Assembly (NCBI GenBank): GCA_026120185.1
Contig: JANUWF010002121.1
Coordinates: 991,501-1,055,500 of the forward strand
Length of the DNA: 64,000 nucleotides
DNA from: Voacanga thouarsii
Lineage: Eukaryota; Streptophyta; Magnoliopsida; Gentianales; Apocynaceae
Direction: 5' to 3'
The position numbers and the translations under genes are program-made. The notes beneath the pieces are model-generated. The model did not search any database. It was given only the letters and a program-made list of their open reading frames with translations, and was not told where the DNA came from. Each line of letters opens with the position of its first letter. The first letter of the stretch is position 1. This document shows, piece by piece, positions 33,695 through 45,743 of this stretch.

Positions 33695-36600
33695 TCAAGT
33701 ATACCTCTATCTCAGCTCGGGATACTTCCGCTTAATCTATTCTTCTAATTCCCATGTGGCATCCTGCGTGCCATGGTGCTCCCACTGAATCTTAACAATT
33801 GGTATCTACTTATTTTGCAGTGTTTTGACACTGCGGTCCAATATCCGCACAGGCTTCTCCATGTAGCTCAGATCTGGCTGTAACACCAATGGCTCATCAT
33901 TCAATACATAACCTGGATCCGCATTATACTTCTTCAATTGTGACACATGGAACACATCGTGGATTCCCGTTAACCCATCCGGCAAGTCTAATCGGTAAGC
34001 TACTGGTCCAATTCTTTCCTTAATGAGAAACGGCCCCAAATACCTCGGATTCAATTTTCCGCCTTTCGGATGCTTCAATATTCCCCTATTCGGAGTCAGC
34101 TTCAGAAATACGCGATCCCCAATCTGAAATTCTAGATCCCTTCATCGGTTGTCCGCATAGCTCTTCTGTCGGCTTTGAGCCGCCTTTAACCTCTCTCGAA
34201 TCAGTTTCACTTTATCTAACATTTCTTAGACATAGACCTCTCCAGTTTTGCTCACATGACCATCTTCTGTTCAACTCCAATACAACGGTACATAACACTT
34301 GCGCCCATACAAAGCCTCATATGGAGCCATCCCAATTGAGGCTTGGTAGCTATTATTATACGATAGCTCGGCATACGACACACACTCGATCCACTTGTCC
34401 CCGAAATCCAGGACACAGGCTCTCAACATATCTTCTAATATTTGGATCACCCTTTCTAATTGCCCATCAATCCGTGGATGCGCCGTCGTACTGAATTTCT
34501 ATTTCAATCCCATCGCCTCCTGGAACTTTCCCCAAAAACGAGAAGTAAACCTTGGGTCTCGGTCGGATACTATGCTCGAAGGTACTCTATGAAGTCGGAC
34601 TATCTCTCGAATATAAGTCTGAGCCAGCTTCTCTATGGAGTCCCTCACATTTACCGGTATGAAATGGGCCGACTTGGTCAATCGATCCACCACTACCCAT
34701 ATGGCATCCTTCTGAGTCTTTGACATGGGGAGTCCAGTGACAAAGTCCATAGTCACCTCCTCCCACTTCCATTCCGGCACAGGCAATGGCTGCAATAGTC
34801 CTGTTGACATCTTATGCTCCGCTTTGACTTTCTGCCAGGTGAGACAGGTCGAAACGTACTTGACCACATCTCACTTCAATCTGGGCCACCAATAAGCTCT
34901 CTTCAAATCCTGATACATTTTGGCCTCCCCCGGATGAATGGCGTACTTGCTCTTGTGTGCCTCCTCCAAAATTCTGTCCTTCAATTGCGATTCCCCGGGT
35001 ACACACAATCGATCTCTGAAATGGAAAATTCCCGCTTCATCTTGATGGAATTCACTGTCTGGTCGCTTAAGCTCCTTATCCTTGAGGATTTGAAACTCGG
35101 CGTTGCTTTGCTGAGCCTCCATTATTTCTTGCTTCAAATCTGGCACCAACTTCAAGTTGCTGATGACAATTCTTTTGTCTCACACTTCCGCCCCTCTGTC
35201 TAATACGTCCTGAACTACTTGCATTTCCTGCACGTTTAATCTGGCCATTCCAACTTTTCTGCTCAGGGCGTCCGCCACAACGTTGGCCTTCCTGGGATGG
35301 TAGTTGATCGGGCAGCGGTATTCATCTAAGAATTCCATCCACCTCCGTTGCCTCAAGTTTAGATCCTTTTGGGTAAAGATATACTTCAGACTCTTATGGT
35401 CTGTGAACACCTCATATTCGGCTCCATACAAGTAGTGTCGCCATTTCTTTACGGCGAACACTATAGCTGCCAGCTGCAGATCATGAGTGGGGTAGTTCAC
35501 TTCATGAGGTCGCAACTTCCGAGATGCATAAGCAATCACTTTTTTGTCTTGCATCAACACCGCCCCCAGTCCTTCATTCGACGCGTCGGTGTACAGCGCA
35601 TAAGGTTTGCCTTCCTCCGATAGACTTAATACCTGTGCTGTCATCAGTCTCTACTTCAATTCTTGGAAACTTTTCTCGCATTTTTCATTCCACACAAATG
35701 GAACATCCTTCCTCAACAAACGGGTCATTGGCGATGCGAGCGTCGAGAATCCCTTCATAAATCTTCGGTAGTACCCCGCCAACCCTAAGAAACTCTGGAT
35801 CTCGGTAATATTCTCCGGCTGCTTCCAGTCTGCTACCACTTCAACCTTGGCCGGGTCTACCTTAATTCCCTCCTTGGTCACCACATGACCAAGGAATGCC
35901 ACACTGTCTAACCAGAATTCACACTTGCTAAACTTCGCGTACAGTTTGTTCTCCCGCAGTTTCTCTAGCACGAGCCTCAGATGCTTTGCATGCTCCTCCG
36001 GACTCTTGGAGTATATCAAAATGTCGTCGATGAAGACCACCACAAACTTATCCAGATAGGGTCGGAATACTCGATGCATCAGGTCCATGAATACTGTTGA
36101 GCATTAGTTACCCCGAACGGCATCACCACGAACTCGTAATGTCCATAGCGGGTGTTAAAGGCTATCTTGGGAATATTGTCTTCTCTTATCCGCACCTGGT
36201 CGTAACCTTGCCTCAGATCCAACTTGGAATAGCAACTGGATCCTTGCAGCTGATCAAACAGCTCGTCAATCAGTGGGAGGGGGTACTTGTTCTTAATCGT
36301 CAAATTGTTCAGCCCTCGGTAGTCGATGCATAGCCTCAAGGTCCCGTCCTTCTTCTTCACAAATAGTACAGGCGCTCCCCAAGGGGACGTGTTGGGTCGG
36401 ATGTAACCTTGACCCATAAACCCCTCTAACTGCTCCTTCAATTCCTTCAATTCTGCCAGTGCCATTCGGTACGGTGTCCGTGATACTGGTTCCGCCCCCG
36501 GAATTAAGTCGATAGTGAATTCCACCTCTCGGTCGGGAGGTAGAGAGTCAAGCTCCACCGGGAACACATCGGGAAAGGCCCTCACCACTTCGGTGTCCTC

Positions 36601-37095
36601 CAGAGTACACTAGTCCGTCGGCTTATTTATCACGTAAGCCAGATAACCTTAACAACCTTGCCTTAACAATTTCCGGGCCTTAGCCCCCGCAATCAAGTAC
36701 TTAAGCTCTTTCACTCTCTTGCTAATAAATTCTAACACATCATAACCCGGCCTGACGAACTGAACTGACTTATTTTTATAGTCTACCCTAGCCCCATGTT
36801 TGGCTAACCAGTCCATCCCCAAAATCATGTCATAGTCCTCAATGTTTAACACAATCAAATCTCCCTCTAGGTTTTCTTTCCCTATTTTAATATTACAATC
36901 CTTCACATACCGATCCGCTTGCACCATTTTCCCCAAAGGTGTGCTTATTTCTAAAATGAAGTGTAGGTCTACTCCATCCTAACCCAAATGATAAGCACAC
37001 AACTTGTTTACATATGAATGAGTAGAGCCAGGATCAATCAAAGCATTAACGGAACGTCCTTGAATAGTGAACGTACCTTCTACCACCGCTGTATC
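33695..37095 (-). pseudogene. Gypsy-3 pol: protease, RT, RNase H, integrase, chromodomain
   Basis: Same order as gypsy-1. Protease reads LIDPGSTHSYVNK (about 37.03 kb). RT runs from [18 protein letters not shown] to the intact [10 protein letters not shown] box (about 36.03 kb). RNase H is well preserved as a 154-codon open stretch (35180-35644: [25 protein letters not shown]). Integrase has MDFVTGLP, SDRDPRFTS and the C-terminal GPVAYRLDLPDGLTG region. The chromodomain remnant (33700-33830) has stops replacing residues after TLQNK and LEE. Other breaks lie near 36630, 36100 (small deletion in the FGVTNA region), 35650, 35170, 34870, 34500 and 34260. The RT has about the same motif content as gypsy-1, but the many coding differences mark a separate family. 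Confidence 0.9.
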
Positions 37096-38135
37096 GGCCC
37101 CAACTTCCTCTCTATTGAGCACGAATACCTTGGCCTTCACTTGCGGATTCGGTGCTCCACTCCCGGATGCTCCAGTGGCGTTAGCTCGATTGGGCCCCGA
37201 GTTCTGAGCCGGGTTTCCTTGCCCGACCCGGTGCAACTTGGGGCAGGTGCTCCTCAGATAGTTCGGGTCACCGCAATGATAGCATTTTCTATCTTCGCCC
37301 TTGGACCAACAGTTTCTCTCGGTGTGGCTCTTCTTCCCACACTGCCTGCACGATAGGAGATTCGGTGCAGGTCTAGTTGGTGCTGTCCGGGCCTGCTTTC
37401 CCCGGTTCTGCCATTGATGATTGGCAGGGTGCTTGTAGGGTTACGGCCTCGGGAAATGTCCCTGGAGCTGTCCTCGTAGTTGGAAAGGCTTGGCCGCCAT
37501 CCTGCTGCGGCCCTCATTCTGCGTACGAGTAGTCGCGTCCACAACCCCCGAGTAAGTTGTCTGTGGGGCAGGTGCCAATCCTCTCCTCAGCTCCGGTCTT
37601 AGCCCTTTGATGAACTGCCTCGTCCTATTCTGCTCGGTATCCACCAATCTTCGGCAGTAATTAGACAATTGCGTGAATTGCGCCGCATATTGAGCCACTG
37701 ACATGCTCTCCTGCCTCAGATTCTGAAATTTGTCCTCCTGCTTCTCCACAATCCACTGTGGGATGTACTCATCCCTGAAGGCTTCAACGAAGTTAGACCA
37801 TGCCCATTCTTGCTCATCCACCACCCAGTCCTCTTAGACCTGCTGCCACTATGCCCGAGCTGGCCTTCTCAATCGAAAAGCTGCAAACTTAACCATTCGC
37901 TCCTCCGAGTACTGGAGCGTTGCGAAAATGTCCTCCATTTGCCTGATCCATTGTTCGGCCTTCTGATCTTGTTCGGCTTCACCCATAAAGATGGGCAGTT
38001 GGAATTTCAAGAACTTCTCTAATGCCTCGTCTTCCCCTCTAGGATTCCTCCGCTCGGCCAAAGTCTAAAGAATCTTGGCCACCTTACCAAGTGCCTGGCC
38101 TATTGACAGATTAGCTGGGGCATCCGTCCCCATTC
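37096..38135 (-). pseudogene. Gypsy-3 gag, N-terminally truncated
   Basis: Gag core PRGEDEALEKFLKFQLP, WIRQMEDIFATLQYSEERMVKF and FVEAFRDEYIPQWIVEKQED, followed by two CCHC knuckles. The first is intact (CRQCGKKSHTERNC); the second has lost its histidine (CYHCGDPNYLRSTC). It aligns with gypsy-1 gag from about residue 50 on. The upstream part (about 38040-38135) retains a GQALGKVAKIL stretch matching GQAFDKMASIL, with stops, and beyond about 38135 the match ends. No basic MAPRRR-like start and no pre-gag frame exist here, so the 5' end of the element has been deleted. Confidence 0.85.
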
Positions 38136-38174
38136 CCATCTCATGTTTGATGCATTCTTTAAAAACCATGTGCA

Positions 38175-38175
<1 letters not shown>

Positions 38176-38212
<37 letters not shown>
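38176..38212. repeat. (TA)n microsatellite
   Basis: About 18 TA repeats directly beside the gag/LTR break of gypsy-3. Confidence 0.9.
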
Positions 38213-38214
<2 letters not shown>

Positions 38215-38304
38215 CTCAATTATATATATATCCTTACACTTAGGAGGCTTTATTCGTCCAAGAGAGAAGGAGAGAATATGCCATGGTTAAAGTAACCATT
38301 CAGC

Positions 38305-38315
38305 TGAGAGAGAGA

Positions 38316-38352
<37 letters not shown>
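38305..38352. repeat. (GA)n microsatellite
   Basis: About 24 GA repeats with one interruption. The full-length LTR has a short GA run at the matching place (near 31706). Confidence 0.9.
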
Positions 38353-38355
<3 letters not shown>

Positions 38356-38369
38356 GAGAGTTCATTAGT

Positions 38370-38478
38370 GTATATATATATATATATATATATATTCATA
38401 TATTCATTAGGAGTTGAAGTTGAATATATATATAAATATATATATATATATTCATATATTCATCAGGAGTTGAAGTTA
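38370..38478. repeat. (TA)n with a duplicated 33-bp flank
   Basis: Two TA arrays, each followed by TTCATATATTCAT(T/C)AGGAGTTGAAGTT, at about 38386-38418 and 38445-38478. A local tandem duplication of array plus flank explains the pattern. Confidence 0.75.
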
Positions 38479-40059
38479 GGTGAAAATGGAGATGATTAAT
38501 CATGCTTACCTTGAAGGTGTTCTTGAGCCTTCAAGAAAATTCTGGTTTTTTATCCAAAAGAGAGACTTGGATTTCGGTATTTGATGTTAAAAATTGTAGA
38601 AGTGGTTTTAGGGGGTTGAGTAGGTATGATCTGGAGTTTTTTTTTTAAAGAAGATTGAAGTAGTTTTGGTGGCCTTAGGTGTAAGGAGGGTAGTAGGTGT
38701 TCTTGGTGTTCTTTAAAGTTGAAGAGAATGGAGAGAATTTGGTTGAACCTGGCCGAAATTCTGTGGGAATAGGGTGGCCGAATTGTTTGAGAGGGTTTTG
38801 GTAATTGATTTTTTTTGGTTTGAGAGGAAAAGGAAGGTTGGTTGTTTGAAATCTAAAAAAAATATTTTAGGGAATCAATTTTGGAAACAAAATATGGTAA
38901 GAAGATCTTGGTTAATGGAGAGTTTTTGGAAGCTGTAATGGCTGGCAGGTTGGCTAAGGTTTTTGCTGGAATGAAAGCTATTTGAAGGAGCTTAATGGTG
39001 GCCAAAAATATGGTGTACAATGGTGAAGAGATTTTTGTTTGTTTGAGGGGTGATTTATGGTACTTTACTGAATATGTTTGCTGGAATTTTGGTCCTTAAT
39101 CAATGGCTTGATTAGCATGATTGATGGAGATATTTTAGCAGCAACCATGGACTGGTTTTTTATCAGAATGCTGGGGAAGATGATGAAGCTCAGTTCATGG
39201 CAGTTCAAGTGGAGTTTTACAGAAAAATGGTGGAGGTTTCGGACAAGGCTGAAGAAGTAACAAGGCTGGAAAATTCCTGAACAGCTTTTCGCATGTTGCT
39301 GGAAATTTCTAGGCAGATTTTGCTGCCATTTTCCAGTCAACTTGCAGAAGATTTGAAGGAATATTTAGAGGCCTTTCAAGGCTGGTTTCCAGCCTTCTTT
39401 ATGGAGAAAAAATGAGGTTATGTTGTTGGGTGAAAAACTGGAAGAAACAGCTTGGTTTTGGCTCACCAATGCTGTGAAAATTGTCCAAAAAAATTTCTGG
39501 TTTGCACAGATTTTTGAGCAGCTCGGTTTGGCTAGAATGTTCAGTCCCCAAGCTAAGTGAAATGGACATTTTTTTCTGGCAGCAATTGGGAGGAAAAGAT
39601 GGCTAAAATTTTCGACACTTGGACTGAACAAGAAGCTGGAAAATTTTTAGTTTACAACTTGAAGAAAATGAACATAGCTAGGTTGGAGGTTTTGAAGGTT
39701 CAACCATGGAGATTAATTCTCTTGGGAACCTTCCAAAACTCCTCCCTATTTTCGGCCACAAGATAACTCATTCATAGCCATTTTTGAAACCCAAATCTCA
39801 CAGAACCTTGCTGAAATTTTTTGGAATAAAATTGGTTCGAATAAATTAATCAATCTAATTGATTAAGAATTAAGGAAAGCTAGAGAATCAAGAAGGGTAT
39901 GAAACCCTTAGAAGTTTTTGTAGGGCACAAGAGTAGGATTAGGACTTTCCTGTCATGTCTCCCCTAGGACAACACTCCTACTCTTCCCTAACTCATGCAA
40001 GGACTGAAATATAGCCTACCTAACCAAAAATAAAATTTAATCTTGCTAAAACTCCAATG

Positions 40060-40127
40060 ATGGAATTTAAACTCAAGACCTCAAGAATTAATTTCAAAGC
40101 TCTAACCACTAAACCACAACAACTCTT
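40060..40127 (-). promoter_or_regulatory. tRNA-like A-box/B-box module in the truncated gypsy-3 LTR
   Basis: TGGTTTAGTGGTTAGAGC on the minus strand, then GAGTTTAAATTCC at similar spacing to 33350-33417. The A-box part is conserved and the B-box more decayed. Confidence 0.45.
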
Positions 40128-40369
40128 GTTCTTATTTCTTTTCCCAAATATTTTTCCTATTTGATCCTTAAGCTATCTCCCTATGTTCACCTTAAGCAAA
40201 AATTACCATTTTGCCATTCTTACTCAATAAACACAATTAAGCCTTCTAGACTATAAATCACATATCTAAAGCACATAAAATCATACAAAAATACATTTAT
40301 GCATGCAAGAAAATATGATATGCATCCCAACCCCGTTACTCTAAGGTTGGTTTCAACTGGGGTTTCACA

Positions 40370-40757
40370 AAATAAATACCCAATTCAAAATACTAATATC
40401 CTAGGCCAAGTAGAGTACTTAAAACAGTAGAAATAAGAATAAAGTCTACTAAACTAATCACAATAATCCTTGATGCAACTAGGAAATGAAGAACAAATTG
40501 AAGAAAAGATATAGGCAATCAAAATTAACTCCTACTTTAGAACCTAAGGAAAACAAGTCCCAAATACACTAGTTTGGTATGCCAGTTTGATCTATCCTTA
40601 AGAGCCTATAGATTCAATTCATAGGTAAGGAATGAAAACCTAAGAAATAGTCTTGGCCTTCATGGAAGAACATCAAAGAACTTTATCAAATGTGTCTTTT
40701 GATCTCATATATAATATCTAACTTGTACAATAAATGATATAATGGGGTGTGTATGTA

Positions 40758-40791
<34 letters not shown>

Positions 40792-41764
40792 GAGAGAGAG
40801 AGAGAGAACCCCAATCCTAAAATACTTATGGTTACAAACCTTGGTTAAAGAAAGCTTACAACAAGTTAATTTGCTCTTACATGACGATACATTTTGTGGA
40901 CAAAATAAAAGTGGTCGAAATAAACTTGAAACAACATAAAATAAGCATTTAGAAAGGTATGCAAGGTCGTACTAGAGTCGGGCATTTAAAATTAGTTGTG
41001 CATCCCCAGTATGCATAGTCGTGCAGTTGTGCATGAACTAGTTATACACAACCATGCATCTAGCTGTGCACATAAAATACTAGGAGCATTTTCTACTACT
41101 ATTTGTATGGGCAGTTATATGCCCGTGCAGTCGAGTCGTGCATCATGTGTTTCTACACTCCAAATTTGATCTCCTTCTTATTGCATTAGATGTCCTTGGA
41201 CCTCTATATGAATTTTGTAATACTTTGAACTCCTTTTGGCCATCCTTTTTGCATCCATCCCTTGGCAATCCTCTCAATCCTTGGCATTTTCTCTTTGAAA
41301 TCTATTTGATGTTTCTTGGGTATTGTTGATCCCCAAAGGTACTTGATTGGTACCTTAGCTCTCCATCCCCCTTCTTGAAGTGTGAATGAGCACCTATATA
41401 AGATTTCAAGCGAAAATTAAGTTGTGAAGACAAAATTGTAATCTTATATTCTCTTACATACAACTCATCTTTCCCTTATCTTTATTTATTTATTTATTTA
41501 TTTGTAGATTTCTCTCGTTGTTTATATTTTTCAAGCACAAAAGTGACTTCCTTATTTTACCTCCATTTTCTTCCTTCTTACCATTGTTCATTTTTACATT
41601 CTCTTATTTCATCCTCTCTTCTAACTATCTTTCTTTTCTTTCTTTATTTTTTCTCTCACTCTTTTTCTATTTAAAACTCTCATCAACACTCTTCTTTTTC
41701 TCATTGTCCCTCATTTTCTTTTGTACTTCTCTTACTTCACCTGGGGATATGGGTAGAAGAGTAT
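40370..41764. other. Unassigned 1.4-kb stretch, no gene seen
   Basis: AT-rich sequence between gypsy-3 and an inverted copia LTR fragment. It contains a (TG)n(TA)n(GA)n array (40746-40807), a block rich in GTGCA/TGCA words (41000-41145), a (TTTA)n run near 41485 and long pyrimidine runs to 41740. A diverged similarity links 40440-40680 with 43220-43500. The frames open at 41138-41329 and 41518-41796 are low-complexity and unsupported. Confidence 0.6.
40746..40807. repeat. Compound (TG)n(TA)n(GA)n microsatellite
   Basis: Consecutive dinucleotide runs of TG, then TA, then GA. Confidence 0.9.
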
Positions 41765-43115
41765 ACTATGGGTATCTCTCATCATATCATACATGACGCA
41801 GCAAAAAAATAAAAATGAGATACCAACCTAGGATCAGCAAATATGTGGAAAACAAGACATAAAGAGAACAAAGGTAAAAGCTTTACCTTTCTTTGAGCAT
41901 GTGAAAAATAAAATTTTTCCTTCTTCAAGTCGAGGCGCGATCCAACAATCCGCATGATCAAACATCATGAGAGTTGAACACCCAACCACTATAATCAGAG
42001 TGCGTGATTATCTCTAATAGAAATTCACACGGAGGATCACACTCAAGCACTAAGATGTTTATGTGCTACCATAAACCAAAGTGGTGGCTAGGGTTTGATG
42101 AAGATCAAACGAGAGAGAGAAATGAGAAGAGGGTCATGTAAGCCTTAGGGTGTTTGGAGTGTTTTTGTTAATCCTCTCACCCCTAGGTTTCGTGCATATC
42201 ATCATATATACGAAAAAACCTACCAAAATTGTGAATTCTAAAACAATTAGAATTCCCTAATTGTAATTATGAACATCAAGTTCTCACAAATACAATTTGG
42301 ACCATAAATTATAACTAATTATAATTTGGCTACAACAACTTCTCTTTCTCACAATAAACACCATTATGTTATCAAATAACATCATGAGTAAATAATCCTC
42401 TATTGTGTGTGACCTATTAGGTTTCCCAGTTAATTGGTAGCAAATATCAATTAATTCAAATGTCTGTGAGATTAATAATCCATAATTAATTAGAATTAAT
42501 CATATTGATTCTAATAAGGATTGGTTTATTAATTCATTAATTAATAAACCCATATTCCCAGATCATGAGTGGTATCTAGCAATACATCATGACCACCCAA
42601 GAGTCCAAGAAGTCAAGCGGCATGACATGAACCCTTAAATAACAAACTACAGTGCAATTAACTCCTTTTACCATACAATATCTCATTCGATTTGGAGTAT
42701 GGAATTAGTGCCAACTCCCTCCAGAATATATAATAATTCTGGCCCGAATATAATAGTACTTATATCAGGAATCCACTACTCTAGATGTGTATCAATTGGA
42801 ACTTTTTCCAATACACAGTCACCTTGGCCAATGACTTCTCGAGTAGTATTTCCTACAAGTGGCCGTGAGATATTCGCACATACTATTACGAGTGGTAAAT
42901 CCTTTATTGACCCTCTCAAATACTTTCATTTACCTCACAATGTACCCAATATCCATCCCAGAGGCAGCCCTCGATTTGGCTCCAGAGACTGGAATCAAAG
43001 CACAATGCTCAACAAACAAAGTACCTTGGAGATCTCAAGTCTAAGGATACTTGGACATTTGCTATATTGAGATCATATCACTGGCACTAAATAGTTGTCC
43101 ATGTGATAATCTGAT
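41765..43115 (-). mobile_element. Inverted fragment of the copia A/B LTR
   Basis: The minus strand aligns with 1700-2150 followed without a gap by 8340-9470. It is therefore a copy of the A/B-family LTR that never received the Tat-like insertion. It keeps the sense 3' end but lacks roughly the first 440 bp, and no PBS lies next to it. It reads AAACCCATATTCCCAGATC near 42545, the counterpart of GATCTGTGGAATATGGGTTT near 8395. No gene is supported. Confidence 0.85.
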
Positions 43116-43504
43116 ATGAATCTTGTGTGTCTTTTCTTGGTGTTGTGGCTGATTTTTGTTGGCTATGTTCTAGCTCAACTCAAAGGAACAAAAATCGAGG
43201 TTCTTGTGACCAAAAAGGAGAAAACTAAATAACTACCTACACTATTTCAAACCCTTGAAGAACAAAGCCTCAAAGACCCTCAACATGAGTAGAAAGTTCT
43301 ACTATAATCTCACCCTAATATCCTTGAAGCAACAAAGGTAAACAAGAACAAATAGAATAGAGAAAATAGGCACCCAAATATTGGATTTCAAACAAACCTT
43401 AAAAGAACAAAGCAACTAAGACTCATTCAAAGAAAACAACATTGGATTATCCAAAAGATTTATAGACTCTTACAAAAGAAGGACTAACCCTTTAACTTGG
43501 TCTT
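43116..43504. other. Unassigned 0.4-kb stretch
   Basis: No gene seen. Part of it (43220-43500) resembles 40440-40680 (shared pattern CCTTGAAGCAACAAAGG / CCTTGATGCAACTAGGAAA and AATAGGCA / TATAGGCA), so both may be pieces of one old repeat. Confidence 0.4.
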
Positions 43505-45725
43505 GAACAAGATGAACATGAGATAGTATCCCAACTCTGTGAACCGGGGACACCCCAGCAGAATAGAGTAGCTGAGGGAAGGAACTTGACATTGATGGAA
43601 AATGGTCAAAAGCATGATGTCTCATGCTACTCTTCCAGTGTCTTTTTAGGGATATGCCCTGGAAACAGCGGCATATATTCTAAACTTGGTGCCTTTCAAG
43701 TCAATACCTAGGACTCCCTATGAGATGTGGACTGGGTGTAAGCCAAGTCTAAATTATCTTAGGATATGGGGTTATCCAGCTTATGTACTGGTCAAGGGAG
43801 ATAAGTTGGAACCAAGATCAGAATTATGCTATTTTGTTAGGTATCTAAAAGGGACAAATGGTGGATACTTTTGTCATCCTAAGGAGCAGAAGGTACTGGT
43901 TAGTACCAATGCTAGATATTTAGAGGATGATCAAAGTATTTCCACAAAAGGTTCAACTAAGTTGGAATTGGAGGAGAAGTTATTTTCGGAAGTAACTTTT
44001 TCTGACCTGATTATGGAACTAGAAGAGGCACAGCCTCAAGAGCCTGTACAATTGGAGCCTCGTCATAGAGGAGAGTGTTTAGGGTTACAGAAAGGTGGAC
44101 TGGAGAAGTTTTTGAGCTGGTCTCTGACCATCAGGAACAAGACCCTACTAGATACGATGAGACTGTTGCTGATGCCGATGCAAATCTGTGGCCTGAAGCA
44201 ATGAAAGTCGAGATTGAGTTTATGTATCTCAATCAGGTTTGGGTTCTTGTAGCTTCACCTGAAATGAAAAAACTCATAGGGTGTAAGTGGGTATACAAGA
44301 GAAAGAGGAGAGTAGATGGGAAGGTGGAAATCTTCAAAGTTAGGCTTGTGGCGAAAGGGTATACTCAGAAATAGGGAATCGATTATAAGGAAACCTTTTC
44401 CCCGGTAGCCATGTTTAAGTCTATCCGTATCCTTTTTATCATCGCTTGTCATTATGACTACGAGATATGGCAATTGGATGTCTAGACGACATTTCTAAAT
44501 GGCCATCTTAGTGAAGACATCTATATGTCCCGACCGAAAGGCTTTATTGCTGAGGGCCAAGAACATATGGTTTGAAAACTTAAGAAGTCCATTTACGGAC
44601 TTAAGCAGGCATCCAGGGCATGGAACATTCATTTTGATGAGACTGTAAAGTCTTATGATTTTATTCAAAACGAGTATGAACCATGTATGTATAAGAAGCT
44701 TGAAGGCATTAATGTGGTTTTTTTTTTTTTTTTCTTGTTTGTGGATGGCATTCTACTCATTAGAAATGAAGTAGGGTCATTGTCATCTACAAAGATTTGG
44801 CTGTCTAGTCAATTCAATATGAAAGACTTGGGAGAAACCAGCTACATTCTCGAGATTAGACTTTAGAAATAGAAAGCAGAGAATGTTAGGATTATCCCAA
44901 GTGGCATACATTGACATGATGCTGGCCAGGTATAGCATGGACTCATGCAAGGGAGCTCTAATTCCTTACAGACATGGGTTGTCATTTTCTTCAAGGGACT
45001 ATCCTAAGTCACAAGAAGAAAAAGACAAAATGAGTAGGATTCCCTACGCTTCGGCTGTGGGAAGTCTCATGTACGCTAAGTGTTGTACTAGGCCAGATAT
45101 CTGCTTTGCCGTAGGCGTAGTTAGCAGATATCAATCAAACCCTAGGGAGGTTCATTGGCAAGCTGTAAAGCATATACAAAAGTACCTCAAGGGAACGAGA
45201 GATTATATGCTGGTTTACAGGGCTGACGACTTATTTCCTACAGAATACATAAACTCAGACTTCGAAGTGGATAAGGATGAGAGAAAATCCACTAGTGGAT
45301 ATATCTTCACCTTGTTTGGAAGAGCTATTTCATGGAGGAATATCAAGCAATCTTGTATTCCTGACTAAACTATAGAAGCTGAGTATAAGGCAGTTTTGGA
45401 GGCATCTAAGGAAGTAGTTTGGCTCTGGAAGTTCCTTTCAGAACTTGGAGTCGTGCCACGTATAGACAGTCCGATTGTAATGTATTGTGATAATACTGGA
45501 GCAGTATCACAATTGAAAGAACCCAGGAACCACAAGAAGGTGAAGTATATCGAGAGGAAGTACGATTTGATCCGGGATGTCATCTAGAGAAGGGAAGTCC
45601 TCGTGGAACAGATTGCCTCCAAGAATAATCTAGCTAATCCATTCACCAAGACTTTGGCTGAAAAAGTCTTCAACAGGTACTTAGATGCCATAGGGTTAGG
45701 TACCTATAGACTTACCTTGTCTTAG
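43505..45725 (+). pseudogene. Copia element C: integrase end, RT and RNase H
   Basis: 5'-truncated Ty1/copia pol of a second family. It enters in the integrase core (IVSQLCEPGTPQQNRVAE, about 43530), with the catalytic glutamate still present in VAE, then NYLRIWGYPAYVL. RT begins near 44270 (IGCKWVYKRKRRVDGKV). The box expected to be YVDD reads FVDG (about 44737-44748), so the RT would be dead, and a run of 16 T (44718-44733) just upstream shifts the frame. RNase H carries YCDNTGAVSQLKEPRNHKK. Stops and shifts lie near 43647, 44205, 44374, 44485, 44572, 44870 and 45366. Gag, protease and the integrase finger are missing. Its sequence differs clearly from elements A, B and D. Confidence 0.9.
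44718..44733 (+). repeat. Poly(T) run inside the copia C RT
   Basis: Sixteen T, expanded from phenylalanine codons just before the catalytic box; it disrupts the frame. Confidence 0.85.
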
Positions 45726-45727
45726 AG

Positions 45728-45743
45728 TGCAAGTGGGAGATTT
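45728..45743 (+). other. Polypurine tract of copia C
   Basis: GCAAGTGGGAGATTT before the LTR start TGAGGAAATATGCCC. It resembles the AAGTGGGAGATTG-TTGGAAATATGCCC junction of Angela-type elements. Confidence 0.75.

Larger units (their letters stand above)
29323..40369 (-). mobile_element. Gypsy-3: second chromovirus family, rearranged
   Basis: Minus-sense Tekay/Del-type element, related to gypsy-1 and -2 but distinct: its LTRs open TGTGAAACCCC and are longer. The sense 3' LTR (29323-33660) is full length at 4338 bp. The internal coding region spans 33695 to about 38135. On the other side only the last 2.1 kb or so (plus-strand order) of the second LTR remains, ending TTTCACA at 40369. The gag start, leader, PBS and about half of the 5' LTR are gone. 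The flanks do not match (left ATGTT, right AAATA), and the right flank is not the continuation of the interrupted C-family LTR, so deletion or recombination has reshaped this locus. Confidence 0.85.
38136..40369 (-). repeat. Gypsy-3 5' LTR, truncated and expanded by microsatellites
   Basis: From about 38230 it aligns with 31680-33660 of the other LTR (TTACCTTGAAGGTGTTCTTGA is shared at 38508 and 31799; both end GGTTTCACA). The first 100 bp after the gag break cannot be placed. The segment contains (TA)n and (GA)n arrays. No gene is supported; the open frames around 39065-39766 are antisense or chance frames in the LTR. Confidence 0.75.

Noticed and set aside
41518..41796. 92-codon Phe/Ser/Leu-rich plus-strand frame
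   Set aside because: Composed of CTTT/TTTC pyrimidine runs; low complexity with no conserved feature.
42699..43070. 123-codon plus-strand frame
   Set aside because: It lies antisense within an A/B-family LTR fragment; the equivalent places in the other LTR copies do not keep the frame.
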